DNA from: Polyodon spathula
Lineage: Eukaryota; Chordata; Actinopteri; Acipenseriformes; Polyodontidae
DNA length: 64,000 nt
Direction of reading: 5' to 3'
NCBI RefSeq assembly: GCF_017654505.1
Contig: NC_054569.1
Location: 4,179,492-4,243,491 of the forward strand
Under the pieces are notes generated by a model. The model did no database searches. It saw nothing but the letters and a program-made list of their open reading frames with translations, and had not been told where the DNA came from. This document shows positions 12,132 to 25,546 of this stretch, piece by piece; the stretch's first letter is position 1; each line of letters begins with the position of its first letter. A program made the translations under genes and the position numbers.

Positions 12132-14532
12132 GTATGATATAGTTTAATGAACTCATTATTTTATCGAGTTGAACTGCAGCAAATATAATAACCCTCCCTT
12201 TCTTATTACTTGACTGATATTGTTACTGTATTGTTTGTACAGAGCCACCTCAAGTCTCTTTAAAGCCGATGCGCGTTTATTCCACGACATTGCATAGAAA
12301 TGTTTTGACAATAATCTGGCAGCTTAGTCAAGGTATCGAGTTCTTTTCAAAATGTGTAACTCAGTGTCAAGTATTTAATCAATACGTCTGGTCTCCGGCG
12401 ACGGAAAGGTAGTGCGGATCAGGGATGGATATTGGTGTAAATCTTTATCGTTTGGCAGGGCTTGTAATAGTTGCCTGTAACATAAGAGGCATTTGGTGTA
12501 ACTCAGCGTAAGAGGACCAGCTTCAGACAACAGGAACTAGTTGCTAAAAAGCACGGGTTATTTTAGCACGGAGATGAAATTGGTTACCGGTTTTGTCTAT
12601 TCTTTGCTCTGGCGTGTACACATCATAGAATCAGCTCCCTGTTGATTTCAATGAGATTTAATACCTGCTTTAAAATGCTCACATCTACTGGTAACCATGA
12701 CATCTGATCTCTGCTTTATAATTGAAAATGTGCCGGGCTGAAGCGGCTTGTTATTTACTTGTGAAAAACGAGTTTGTTTTTAAGAGCTGCGGTAGGTATG
12801 ACTTTAACTGCACAGCCACACACTCACAGGACTCAGGTTTAAACTTCAATACACTAATTAGCAGATACACTTCATCTCTCACCTGTCTTACACTGAAGCT
12901 CCATTACAGCTCTGCCTACAGAAAACCGCCAATTAAAAAGGACAGGATCGTTTGTATATATAAAGTATAAAGTAGCTTGCGCCCTTGGGAGGTGAAAAAG
13001 TGGACTTTGTATCAATAGCTTTTATACTTTTAACACACAAAACGTTTGAGACTGTAAAAATGGTAGTAAAAAAACAGGTGGCTTTTTTCTTATTGTTGTT
13101 CTTTTCTCTGAACAGCTTGCAGGCCATGCTTTCATTACTTTTGTTAATATTCACAGTGTACAGTAGCATGGACACAACAGAAGGTAGCCCAACACTAGCC
13201 AGAACAGCAGGTAAATAAATCGCCATGAGCAATACCCCCGACAGGCTTTCTAAGCCGATTCAGTTTCGCGAAGACGGTTGGGAAGGGACCCAGATATCAT
13301 CAGTGTAGCAACAGCACTTATCTACCATCAGCAAAGGCAGATAAAACATCTTGAAAAAGAAAAAAACAACAGCTTCTAACTCATGATTTTCAGAGGCCAT
13401 GTCCTGTTTCACTGCCAAGCAGCGGATTGCTTTACAAAGCAAAATGAGACTTTACAGAGGAGTGAATGACTGAGCGACGGTATTATTTATAGCCGCCTTG
13501 GTCTTTCCAAATCTTTGCACAGTGTTCTTGCTGGTTTGTCAAGTTTAATCATGGACGCTAGACAAGGCAAGCGCTGGCTTTTATTTCTATGCATTATTTT
13601 ACTGGGAGGTTCATTCTGGTGATGATGCACCTGGCTTGGAAAGGGTCCCCTACAGAAAGCCCCATACAGTAATGGCACACACTAAACTTTGGGAATATCT
13701 GCCCACACGTGTGTACTGTAGTAGCAGGGGATCTCATTAAAATCAGAGCTTCAACTATTCAGCACCAGTGGAAGGCTGCTTGAAGAACTCGCAGGTGCTC
13801 CGAGAAACACTCAGACTTGTTAGGAACAATTGAATATTAGACACCAGCACCTTGTCACCGACGGCAAGCAGGAATAGTCATTAAAAAAAAAATACATACA
13901 AGCATTTAAAAAAAATGTTAACCTCCTTTTAAAAAACTGTGACAGACTTACTAACTGCTTCACCTCTTCCTCTTTGTTGATGGCTGATAACATTGCCCCT
14001 CCTCAAATGACTTAACCATTGCCTGCTTGACACCTGTAAGCATACCTGGCACACACAGATAGGACTTGAGGGTTTCCAAACAAGCTTGCCAGATCTCACA
14101 ACACTGCAGTAGCAGGGCAGCCGTTATAGTCTGGGTTTACCTACACAAGCGCCTGCTACCTGTCAGGTGTTCTCTGCCTCCGACTCTCTGTATTGCTCAC
14201 TTGAAAGCACCTCTCATCTCGGGGAGTTTTATCTTTTTACCCGACTGGAAAATGTCATTTATCAGCAAATCTGCTCTTGGTATATTGAAGAAAAGACCAC
14301 AGGGTTATCGGTTAAACCGATATGGAGAGATAACAAGCTACCTCCTGTTCAAACACGGGTATGAATTCTGGACCGTTACTTCACTCTTCCAGCAACCGCG
14401 TTCACTTATTACAAACCAAAAAAAAAAGATCTCACATCTTTAAAAATGCATGCAATATCTGTTCACTTTTACAAATACTACTCAGCAGTCCTATTTTAAA
14501 TCAATCCTATTTTAATTTGCAAGAAGGTATTA

Positions 14533-15170
14533 CAGTAGATGCCACTTATTAACAATTTCTCGCTTTCCAGCATAAAGTCAATAACTGAAAGTTGCCAATA
14601 AGCGAGAAACACCAGTTTTCAAGTGTATTTATATGGGACAATATATACTGCAGTTGCACAAATATGGCGCTGAAATACATGTGTTTTAAATGTTAGTGTT
14701 AAAAAATTTACATGAGAAACACAAAATAACCAAACATAGAACGGTTTACTTTTAACGTGTGTGTAAAAAAAAAAAAGTGTGCTTAACTAGTACTACACAA
14801 CGATGTGCCACAACTGTCCTTACAATGAGTAAAGCAAACAAAGATATGTGTTTCGCTTACAATCAATTCTAAAAGAACACACACTTTTAAAAACAAGAAA
14901 CTGTCCACCTGCTTTTTACAATGTACCACCTCCCGCTGTAAATCTGAATCAATTTTGCGTGTCGCTCCGCGGCCAGCTTCAAAGCCGCGATTGTGCCAGA
15001 AACACGCAGTTGTGAAGTCAGTGTGTTATAAAAGCTACATTAAGTGTGCGCTCTGTAGCGCTGGCAGCTACTGACAAAGATGTCAATAAGCGGCATGCAG
15101 CTGCTAATATCAGAATCCCATATAACCGAAAGTTGTTCTTATCAGATTTGCTAATAACTGGCATCTACTG
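14533..15170. mobile_element. pogo/Tigger-like MITE with TA target-site duplication
   Basis: Left terminus cagtagatgccacttattaa and right terminus (inverted) cagtagatgccagttattag form inverted repeats matching at 18 of 20 positions, flanked by TA on both sides (14531-14532 and 15171-15172). The CAGTAG... start and TA duplication fit the pogo/Tigger group of the Tc1/mariner superfamily. At 638 bases without a transposase frame it is nonautonomous. Subterminal motifs (gtcaataa, ccgaaagttg/ctgaaagttg) recur near both ends. Confidence 0.8.
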
Positions 15171-18100
15171 TATCTTAAATTTCTAATATAATGTATTATA
15201 TTTTATCCTGGTTTTATTAAAAGGGGGGGCGCGGGTTCAAACTGCAGCGGTGGTCTTATTACCACTTCCATCATTCCCAAGATGCCGATCATTTTAAGCA
15301 CATTCCCCTGAAGAGGTTAATCACTAAGCATTCAGCAATATAAAATATATCACACTGAAACAATGGGCCATCACTTTCTCAAGCCACACAGAATAGACTT
15401 TAGCATTGTTGCTCAGACTTTTCCCAGCCGACTCGACTCTACCATCCAGGGTAACCAGCTTAATCTAATCTCGCTAAAGTTGCTCTCCTGTAATATCAAC
15501 TTCCTTCAAGAAATAAAGCTTGTCAACCCTAAAAACGCTTTAAGAGTTTCTGTTCTGGCAAGATAGAGCTTTGATTTAACTCCTCAAGGAAAGCAAAACT
15601 AAACAAGCAGCTTTCAGTTATGAACACCCACGCCACAATAAATCTCTCGGGGTTATCAATATATCACTCAAGTGGGGGGGTTGTAAAATCACCGGCGCTC
15701 CACAGAGCCAAGCCTGAACCATCTGAGCAGCTCTGAGCTTTGTGACACAATCCAGGGCAGCAGTGAATGAATGGAATCAGCTAAATTTACACAGGAAGCG
15801 AGCACTTACCAGCGCATTCATTCTAACACACAAACAAAACCCTGTGCCATATCTGGAAGCAATTACACACAGTTAACCTGATCTGCCTGCCACCAAAATT
15901 AACTCCAAACAGGAATATTTGATCACATTTGTAACAGGAGATGGCAAAGCCTCGTGTTTGACTGCCGGGGAATATTTACTAATTAGTCTTTTGAAATATC
16001 TCCCCGTGTGCTCAGCCTGTCAAAACTATAGTCTATAAAAATCCATTAAACAACCTGATATGTTTCATGCCGCTAACTACAGTCACAATAGTCTTCAGAA
16101 CAAGCAAGTAATTACAATGCACTATAATGTGTGTGTGTATGTATATATATATTAGTTTAAATACTTCCATGCATGGCAGTACATTTTTAATTTTCCCCAA
16201 AAAGTTGTGAGGGATCCTGCAAATGTCTTTGGAATTTCTTAAACTTTTTTTTTTTTAATATATTAACAAACAAATACTAATTGGAGCAAAAGCTTAGTAA
16301 AATCAGGCCAAAAGTTGCTAATCATTTTTTAAGCTAGCCTCTGACTTACTAACCTAATTATATAAGCCTAACTCCGGCATTTTTCTGCCTCCAGTCTGAG
16401 ATCGTAAGGATGCAAGTCTGTGCTGGCAGTTCTGAGAACACTGAAATTCTGAATCAATTTGATTTTAGGCAGCTATTTACATCACACAATAAATTACTAC
16501 CATCACAATTTACATATAGGTGGATAGTATAGTACTAGAGAGAGCTGTACATTTTCTTTAGTGAACAGCCGTAAGATCTATAGACATTTGTTATCAGTTC
16601 CTTGAGGTCTTGAACATTCTACACAGTTTCTTCTCCCAGGAGGCTTTCATCCTGCTGAAAAATGTCCGACCAAAAGGAATCCCAGGTCAAACTAACAGAT
16701 GTTATTCATATCCATGCATTTGAATCAATCAGTGTTTTCAAGCCTATCAGAGACAGCTTTGATATACCTCCGTGAGATACGAGATGATAGAGTAAATAAC
16801 CCTATCGAACCTGTGACCCAGGCCCTTTCCTACATGGACACGTCATAATTTAAATGACTTCATCACTGCCTCCGAACCGTCAATAAAGCCAGTCTGAGGA
16901 GGACAGACTAACCATCTTTTAAAACACAGATCGTTTAAATGACTGGAAATTAGACCCAACCGTTAATTGCTGTCATATTGTAAGGGTCGCTTCTTGGAAC
17001 ATTTTTTTTTTTTTTTTTAAATAATCTTTAACAGCCTTCTTTTGTGTAGTAAATGCAATTATAATATCATGCCATTCTTAGATCTTGTTATTATACTGCT
17101 ATTTGTATCTAACAAGGTGCAGTTGTAGCTCTGCCGCGCAAGAGCTGGAGCAGTTTCCCAAGGAGCATGTTACAGTCGTCTTCTGTGCCTTGCCTTTTGA
17201 AGTACTTTAAGGAGTTTCAGAAAAATCAAGTAGAAATGGAGACAGGCGCAGCGTTTCAACCTTTTATATTAGGGGACATTTATTAAATGAGCTCCTTCCA
17301 ACATACTGCAGTGACAGTCTGGGAAGAAATAAAACGAATCCTGCTATGAACTTTAACCGGTGTGCATTCCTGCAGATTAGGACAAATGAAGCACTAAATG
17401 TCAGAATGCCAAGGGCTGTGAACCCATGATCAGGAGATTGTTCTGCCACTTGGGCTTTCAGCAATTTGTGAAATTAACCAGGCAAAACTCACATTTACGA
17501 GTCGACTCCACTTTCCCTTTTTCAACAAAAATAAACACTTTTTAAATGCAAAGAGCAGAAGACTGGCAAGTTGAAAATGGACAGGCCATTGCATGACTGG
17601 GGTCTGTTCCAACCACCCACCCACACACACACAAAGCCCTCACAAACTCATTTACACCCACTTTTGGGAGCAGGTACGGCACATTACTCTTACACAGCCT
17701 ATCCCCTTTCTAAAGAGGTCCGATTAAAAGGCTTATCATTTTAGCATTTCAATCAAAGGGGGAAACCTGTCAATCCCTTGACTGGCAGACCACAGTCACT
17801 AGATCATACTTTGCACGTCTCGTGGCTTGAGGGAAAGGGGGCTCATTTAGATCTCTTTGGGGTGATTTGGAAATGCAAACGTTTTATAACTCCATATCGT
17901 GACCTCTCGTCTTCTTTCACTAGGGCTCGTATTGTTTAGCCTTTTATTTGTTCGTAGCAGGAAATAAAGTTGTCAATCACAATGACTGACAGCTCTTTAG
18001 CTGGATGGTAAAAAGGTTTCTGGGTTTTTGTTTGGTGGGGGGGTGACTTAGTTACTTGGCTTTAGTGGGAACTGGAGCCTGGTGATGGTTTATTTAAAAA

Positions 18101-18983
18101 TACTCCTACTAATATCAATAATAAAAAATGAAATGTCACTTTTATTCACTGCCATGTACTACCCATATGAGAGCCACACAGAGGTACAGCTGTTAATTCA
18201 ATGTTCCTGCTGTAATTCTATCTTACCTGCTGGGCAGCTTAAGTTGCTAAAGCCCTGATTGATTACATTAATAAGAAGCCAAAACAGTTGCTACTACCTG
18301 CTAGGAAGGAGAGGAAATAGTTAACTAACTGACTCCCCAAAGAACGAATTAGAAAGTTCAAGGCTTTGGTAATCCACCGCGCTGTATTATTCACCCTGTA
18401 CTTCTGACAAGAGCCAGAGCAGGGCCTGCAACGCCAAGCACTCTAGCAGAGGTCTCCCCCAGCTCCCAAAGGTTACATGCTCAGGGTCAGGACTCCGGTT
18501 CTCTCTCCAGCACTAATTTCCGGAGGAGGGCAGCCTCTTCTACTCATAAAGCTAATAAGGGCTGCCTTGCGCTAGGCTGCCGGGACCCTGCGAGCCATGC
18601 TTGCCACTGACCACACTGCACAGCAGGGGGCGGCTGGACTCCATTACCGTTTCTTCACCAGGTGCCGCTAATAAGGTCCACCAGCAAGAAACAGGGCCGC
18701 CGACGAGGAATGGTTCAAGATCTGGAAACTATCAGCTCTGGGGCTTATTACAATCAAAGGGAATGGTGCTGTCAACTTCAAACCAAGGAATACGAACATT
18801 CAAAACACGGCATGCTAAACAAGTTATGCCGCTCTTTTTCAATGCCGTTTGGGAGCAGGTTGATATTGATGAAACAAAATTTAAATGGCCCGCAAATTTT
18901 GTTGTTTCAAATAACTTTCAATTTGAACCTTATTTAATTCCATTGTTTAGTTTGCTTTTTTTGCATTTTTCTTTAAAAAGTTG

Positions 18984-18994
18984 TTTTTTTTTTT

Positions 18995-19068
<74 letters not shown>
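18984..19068. repeat. Poly(T) followed by (AT)n
   Basis: T17 then about 34 AT units. Open frames across it are artefacts. Confidence 0.95.
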
Positions 19069-19069
<1 letters not shown>

Positions 19070-19853
19070 AAAAAATCACCAAAAACAACTCCAAGGAAAA
19101 CGTCTAACACAGTAGGCACAAAACAATGGTAAACCACAGCGGACACAGACACACATTTTAGACGGCGATGAGAAACCCCACCCACGCACAAATTTGACTC
19201 ATCTCAAGGAAATTGAGAATCATGTCAGCTTTCCATTATAAACAAAATATAAAACTGTACTCAAATAAGATGTGATGCATTCTAATTATATAATGCATTT
19301 ACTTTATAAACGCCAAAGCCCTGCTCAGAAATTAATTATACGGACCAGCAGGTCTCCAATTTTGGGGTCATATTTACTGCGCTATAACAAGGCAATAATT
19401 TATGCTTGTGTTCCACCAGTCTGCCTTAAAAAAGGACTCTAGGGCTTCTTAAAAACGACTCTGTGTACAATAAAAACGCCGCACAAAAGTGAAACAATAA
19501 GAAGCTAGTTCAACCAGGACTTAAAACCAACCACTACTCTGCAGCTACCAGATCACTCAATAGGGTTTCTCTCACGCAAACTTTATATAGCCCTATTAAA
19601 AGTTTATTTTATGAATATTCAGAGTAGACAATGGAAAATAGGTGAAATACAGTTAAATAAATCCTGACCCTGGTATTTATATTGACCATGTAACCCGGTC
19701 GGTTGGGGTGTAAAGCAGTAACCTACACTGAAGTTCTCATTCATGTTTTGCTGTTTATATATCACTGTAATAAAAACTCTAGTGAATTCTTATTAAAATG
19801 TGCACTGTTCAACATAACTAGACATAATCACGTGTGTTAAACACATGTATTAC

Positions 19854-21055
19854 CTGTGTTGCTCCACGGCATCATTATCTGGCAGCTCCGCTCCGCACAC
19901 ATTGCAGCGCTCATTCTGGCTCCTGTGATCCGGCTTCATCCCTGCCGCAAGCTCCCCCAGCTTGTTAAAGAACTCCCTCTGAATGAAGCTCTGGGGCAAA
20001 AGCCCCCCGTAAGCAGTGAAGTCCATGGACATGGCGAGGGCTGGCTGCATGTGGAGGGCAGACGCCATGGAAGCCGGCACAGACAGCAGCGTTTCAGTTT
20101 TATGGTTGGGCGGCAGAGAGTACAGAGAAGCGAGGTGCTTCTCGTGCAGAGAAGCCAGGCTTTCCAGCCCCGCTTGGCCCACCTCGCCCTGCTGATCGCT
20201 CACGCTCTCTTCACGAACGTAGTGCAGTTCGCGGGCGCTTGTGATCACGCTGCTGCGGGTAGGTGTTCCAGGGCCGTCCTTGTTTTTATCCGAATCGCCA
20301 CTCTTGTCCCCACTGGAAGAAGTGGATTCGGACGTCACCGGGCTTTCCTGGCCAGACACTTCGTCCACTTGCATTATCTCTGTCTTCACTTGAGCCTGTT
20401 GAAAAGAGCTTTGTAGAAGAGACTGCCCGATGCTCATGAGGCTATCTACCGCAGCCTTCGTGGGGCTCATGGTGGAAAGTCCAAATGACGTTGAAACAGA
20501 AGGACTTTGATCTACCATTGTACCTGTGGCCAGCCCCTGTTGGGCTGCATTGGCGTAACCCCCTTCCTCCGTGGAATGCTTCTTTGACATGTTCTTGATG
20601 TACCTGGCCTTGCGGTCTTCGTCGTCCTCAGCGCCACCTTCGTTCATGTTGACTTCAGTATCATTCTCGTCCGAAGCCTGGATGGTTTCCAGGATCTTCA
20701 GGCATTGTTCTTCTAAGTATTCTATCTCTAAAATCTCTGCTGCGTACAGCAGGTCATCCAAGTCTTCCACTTTAGCTTGGAGTGTCGCAGTGTAGGCATA
20801 CTCCAAAATCTGCTGGAACGTCTTTGGTGAGAGAAAGTCCAAAGTGTAATGCTGGCTGCTTCTGTGAAACAGGATCTCGAACATCTTACTAGTGCATGCC
20901 AACACTGTTCGGTGGCCGTGGAACTCCTGGTTGTCCACCATGATGACCACGTCACACAGCGTCCCTGCCAGGCGCATCTGGTTGGCCTTCAGCAGGAGCG
21001 CTGTGGGGTGGTTGGGGTTCTGCAGTTGGATCATACCCATCTTAGTCAAATCCAT
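19854..21055 (-). CDS. zbtb16: ZBTB16/PLZF, first coding exon (BTB domain to start of zinc finger 1)
   Basis: Encodes the N-terminal 400 residues of PLZF, a nuclear BTB/C2H2 zinc-finger transcription factor that recruits NCoR/SMRT-HDAC corepressors and acts in limb patterning, germline stem cells and innate lymphocytes (family knowledge). It opens MDLTKMGMIQLQNP, the PLZF start. The BTB/POZ domain spans about residues 20-122, and the charged-pocket residues Asp35 and Arg49 are present. A Ser/Pro-rich middle region (about 180-270) holds the motif VKTEIMQVDE, with Lys224 at the position of the known sumoylation site. The exon ends inside zinc finger 1: CNVCG (Cys384, Cys387) through EQH, and the second histidine must lie in the next exon. 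The donor is CAG|GTAATA, with exon end at 19854 after 400 codons plus two bases. An in-frame TAA follows the donor, so read-through would end at residue 401. No frameshift is seen. Later zinc-finger exons are not visible in the window. Confidence 0.97.
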
Positions 21056-21140
21056 AGTGTTGATGTCCGTTGGACCAACTCATTAGGCTGTCGTTTCCTC
21101 TGCTGTGTACCGAGTTATCTTTGTAAACAAGAGAATAAAC
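21056..21140 (-). other. zbtb16: zbtb16 5' UTR part of the coding exon, with 3' splice acceptor
   Basis: On the minus strand a pyrimidine-rich tract (T run, then TTCCTTTCTTTCTGTACAG) ends in a consensus acceptor at 21141-21142. The exon would therefore start at 21140 and carry 85 noncoding bases before the ATG at 21055. This matches the family layout, in which the first exon is noncoding and the second starts the protein. The exon start is inferred from the splice signal, not from transcript data. Confidence 0.75.
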
Positions 21141-22379
21141 CTGTACAGAAAGAAAGGAAGCAAAAAAAAAAAAGAGTATTAAACATGTGCGACAGCACCG
21201 TCACAATAAAACATAACCACTGCAATTAAAACACACAGAACACGTCAACCTGCATCCACAGGCACAGCTCCTAATAGCCCCCTACTGATTACCACTGTAA
21301 AATAAGCAGCTTTATTTGAGTTTATTTTGTATGGGGTGTTTAAGGTAGTTAAGGTGCTACCTGTATAGATAGATAATGAATGCCTGTTGAAACAAGTCTG
21401 AAACGTATGGATTTGATGTCTCGATTTGAGTCCCTGTGAAAGTTATAGCATTCTGTAATGGAGAATTGAATTATGTATGTTGTAAAGCACTTCCAGCCTA
21501 TTACAGTGGATACATTACTGTAGATGAAAATACTGATATCAAGCTATCATGAGGGTTCTGGGAATGCAGCGATAGACCATCACAGTAACACTGGTGTCTG
21601 GAGTGAAAAACGGTGTGCACTGATGCATAGCATAGCATCAATGAAGCACACTGTGTCAACTGCAGACTAAATGCAAGCTCTATTGCATTGTATTTGTGTC
21701 ATGTACAACTAATAACCAACTATTCAATGGAAAACTACTGGTATTACAAATAGAAAAATAAAATAAAGCATGAGCTGTACAGTAGATGTGTGCAAGCTGA
21801 TGCAATGTCTGCAGTGCGGCCAGTCTGTAGAAACAGATAAACTTCACATGTCTGACACATTTCCACACAGGAAACACGCACACACACTGTTGTTAAAATT
21901 ACACAAATCTACAGTGCAACCGTCTGGACCCTGACCAAAAGAAGCTGGACTTAACAAAAAAATAAATAAATAACCCAACACAGCTGACTTTACAAATGCA
22001 GGAGGCACGTCAATGCAGATTCAGCAGCGGGTTCACAATACGTGGAATGGCTTTCAGTGGCTAAACCGGCTGACAAAGCCCAGCACTCATTTGGAAGCAA
22101 GATGGTATCTTACTCAGTATTCGCATCACAGACAAGGACACATAGCGAACAGAAGGGATGCAGCAGCAATAGCTGAGGAAGGGGATTCAAATGGAGGTTT
22201 TGCTGCTGCTAGATCACACGACTGTACAGTAGGGTTGACCAGTCTTACTCCACACAATACCAGCCTATGAATGACTTTTCCACTTATTTTAACCCATATG
22301 AAGAGAGGCATTTTACTTCAGGGAATGCTTTCATTAACACCATTTCAGCAGAACAGAATAACACATTTATAGCAACGTA

Positions 22380-22721
22380 CAGCTCTGGCCAAAGGTTTTG
22401 TATCACCCAACAGAATTAACTAATTTACTTCACAAAGTCGAAGGAAACCTGTTGAATAGTGTTACCTGAAAATACTGGATTACTACCACTTTGCAGTTTT
22501 CCATATACTTCACGAAAAAGTGACACAAATTTAAAAATGTGCCATTTCAAAATCTAACATGAAATACTGTACTACTATTATCACTTCCTGTAGACTTTTG
22601 CAATATCATGTTGTAGTTTCTTTGATAACATGATGTTAAATAAAAGATCTCAATTACACTGTAGCACGCTCTACCCCCTCAATCTTAAAATTCTAGGCAA
22701 TGCAAAACTTTGTCACAGCTT
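22380..22721. mobile_element. Degenerate Tc1/mariner-like MITE
   Basis: The left end cagctctggccaaaggtttt preceded by TA resembles the common fish Tc1 terminus (cagctctggccaaaagtttt). The right end, read inverted, is agctgtgacaaagttttgca, an imperfect match also next to TA. The 342-base interior is AT-rich with no open frame. An old, nonautonomous copy. Confidence 0.55.
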
Positions 22722-22863
22722 TAAGTCATAATAATGAATAACATGAATGTATAGGCCCAGCAAATATGGTAAATCTTATCCAAGATATTTTCGATCTATA
22801 GGATCTATATCATGAGAAGGCCAGTCTCCATTCTGGTTCTATAGGACTACAACTGGACTTGAT

Positions 22864-22888
22864 GGGGGGGGGTGGGGGGGGGGGGGGG
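22864..22888. repeat. Poly(G) run interrupted once
   Basis: G9-T-G15 on the plus strand, about 140 bases right of the degenerate Tc1-like MITE. Confidence 0.9.
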
Positions 22889-23298
22889 TGATCAAGTTAT
22901 TCCTATTGATCAGAAATACCAAATGCTTTTAGCAGTTTGCTGTCAAAAGTTGAGGAAATTACATATTGCTTTGAAAATAAATGGATGGGTTTTTTTTTTG
23001 GTTTGTTTTAATTAAATCGCAATTTACGCTTAGAACAAACCTCTAATTAACTTTTAATTTTAAAATGCATGCAAAATAAACAGTCTTTAATACACTACTC
23101 TTAATTAGAAAGTAAGTGGCGATTTCACGGATTGACACAGTGGCACATGTGCTCCGTGCAGGATATATTTTCATGGTTTATATTACAATTGCAGTATTTC
23201 GCAATACGCTTTGTTCAATACGAATAGAGCCAGGTGGCACTCAGGCACGCTGCAGTATTATTGGATGGCATGTCGTGCTTTTTTTTTTTTTTTTTTTT

Positions 23299-23798
23299 NN
23301 NNNNNNNNNNNNNNNNNNNNNNNNNNNNNNNNNNNNNNNNNNNNNNNNNNNNNNNNNNNNNNNNNNNNNNNNNNNNNNNNNNNNNNNNNNNNNNNNNNNN
23401 NNNNNNNNNNNNNNNNNNNNNNNNNNNNNNNNNNNNNNNNNNNNNNNNNNNNNNNNNNNNNNNNNNNNNNNNNNNNNNNNNNNNNNNNNNNNNNNNNNNN
23501 NNNNNNNNNNNNNNNNNNNNNNNNNNNNNNNNNNNNNNNNNNNNNNNNNNNNNNNNNNNNNNNNNNNNNNNNNNNNNNNNNNNNNNNNNNNNNNNNNNNN
23601 NNNNNNNNNNNNNNNNNNNNNNNNNNNNNNNNNNNNNNNNNNNNNNNNNNNNNNNNNNNNNNNNNNNNNNNNNNNNNNNNNNNNNNNNNNNNNNNNNNNN
23701 NNNNNNNNNNNNNNNNNNNNNNNNNNNNNNNNNNNNNNNNNNNNNNNNNNNNNNNNNNNNNNNNNNNNNNNNNNNNNNNNNNNNNNNNNNNNNNNNNN
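23299..23798. other. Assembly gap, 500 N
   Basis: Exactly 500 Ns, directly after an 18-base T run. The round number suggests a placeholder length, so the true size is unknown. It lies about 2.2 kb upstream of the zbtb16 coding exon. Confidence 0.99.
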
Positions 23799-24032
23799 TT
23801 TGCTTTTCCTTTTTGTACTGTACATCTGCGTAATAACAAGGCAGCCAGATTTACTAAATACAAACGCGTTACAGATCCTGTCTATACATCACTGCCATTT
23901 CGAAATATAAACATGATATTTACGAAACTCAAGACTTACTGCATTATTGCTGCAAACTGCTGTGAAATGAATTTTGAGAGTAACCTTTTTTTTAACAGTG
24001 TTATAATCACGGTGCTATTTGCACCTCTAGAA

Positions 24033-24134
24033 TAGTGGTGGCCACCCCACACCAAACACCGTGCTTCTTTTGATTCGTCCAGAGATCTTTTGCGAACAAA
24101 TCGTGATTCGCGATACACTTATTGGCCACCACTG
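24033..24134. mobile_element. 102-base hAT-like MITE with 8-base target-site duplication
   Basis: Perfect 8-base direct repeats ctctagaa flank the element at 24025-24032 and 24135-24142. Its ends are inverted repeats: left tagtggtggcca, right (inverted) cagtggtggcca. Eight-base duplications and CAG...CTG ends are hAT hallmarks. No coding capacity. Confidence 0.8.
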
Positions 24135-25546
24135 CTCTAGAAAGATACTTTGTCGGAAGCAATCCAGTGTCCGTGCTAGTTCTGCAGACAGTCTCCCATG
24201 CATATGAAGTAAACATTAATTAATAGTACATTTTTAATTGATTACCGCATGTTGGGAAAACAAATGTTATTTGATTACCTTTTTTGCACAGTTTGCACAA
24301 GTAGACTAGTGTCCCACAATCATGTACACATTATACTAATACATGATTTCTGTATGACTGTTTACTACAGGATTCCCTAATTTAGCCTTCTGTTCACTTT
24401 AAGTACAGAAATACACACAATGATATGTTTGATCTCATAAAGCGGTTTCTTCAACTTTTCAAACCTCTTGTTCTAATCCCTGCAGATGCACACCTAACTG
24501 TAGAAAACAGGAAAGGGTTCAATGCAGCCTAGCTGCAGTTAATAGCCATTTCTAATTACCCCAGCGGTCACCAGGCAGCCTTTACACCCCAGTATCCTAC
24601 AGTGTTGCAGACTCGCTGAGGGGAGCACAAGAAAGGAAAGGTCTTAATCTTCCATTAATCCCTAATTCCGTGAGAGAAAGGGAGAGACCATTTTGAAACA
24701 ATTGAAAACAGCGCTCAGCAGAGCAGCTCCAGATATTCAGTGAGGAGAAATCTTCCTTTCTCTTTTCTCAAGCCCAGCTTTGAAGCTGGGGACTGGTTAA
24801 TGCTGTTAAAGTAAGATTAATAGCTGAGTTTAGCTGGAGTGAGGCAGCAGAGAAGGCTCAGTTTTTGTGGGCAGCTTGCCAGCCTTCATCACAAGCTATG
24901 GGCTCCATTGATTCAGTGGCAGTGTGCAGGGCAGCCAAATAGCGCATGCTGTGCCCAGATAAAGCAACGGATTTGAACAGGTCTGCTCTGATTACATTGT
25001 AAAAAGCGACCTGCGTATCGTTGATAATGGGAGAGCAGTGAAAGGTTATGTATACAGTAGAAAACACCACAGTTTCATAAGGGCACAACAATAATACCTC
25101 TTTTTCAATTAGGGACCGACCAAGCAGCATAACCAGGCCCAATCTGGTGTGATGCACTACACCGAGATCCATTAAAAACTGAGACTGGCGCCCACAAAAG
25201 CCGAGCATCAATGTATTGTGTACAGTGTCTGTGTTACTATGAATAGTTTCAGCATGTGCACACTGTAAAGAAATGACAACCACTGGTAAAAATTACTGGA
25301 CAACTTATCTATGTATCATGTGACAAGTGGAATTCCAAATCATCTTATCTTGCGATAATTTGACACAGGATAAGCAAGGATCTTGTTTAAGACTCGACTG
25401 GCCAGTTCACTTTCTGACCTATTGAACCACTGTCCTGCAGTTCAAAACTACAACATCTAATTTCAATAATAAGAATGAACAGCTCTAACTGTGCAAGATT
25501 CACAGTAAGAAGGTTCAAGATATGAATATACTCTTTTAATATAATA

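Larger units (their letters stand above)
1..19853 (-). other. Presumed zbtb16 intron after the first coding exon; no coding exon recognised
   Basis: From the donor at 19853 to the left edge I see no zinc-finger coding sequence (C2H2 spacing, HTGEKP-type linkers) and no other recognisable protein. In mammals the matching intron is very long, so the remaining exons probably lie beyond the left edge. The stretch holds the SINE, L2-tail repeat, pogo-like MITE, candidate LTR and microsatellites listed separately; the rest is AT-rich single-copy-looking DNA. Some blocks of low repeat content (about 15.9-16.05 kb and 17.74-18.02 kb) could be conserved noncoding DNA, which needs alignment to judge. 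Confidence 0.6.

Noticed and set aside
19856..20416. 186-residue open frame on the plus strand
   Set aside because: It is antisense to the zbtb16 coding exon and has no recognisable domain; a shadow of the GC-rich real frame.
23116..24035. Frames of 190-274 residues across 23299-23798
   Set aside because: They exist only because the Ns are read through; no coding evidence on either side.
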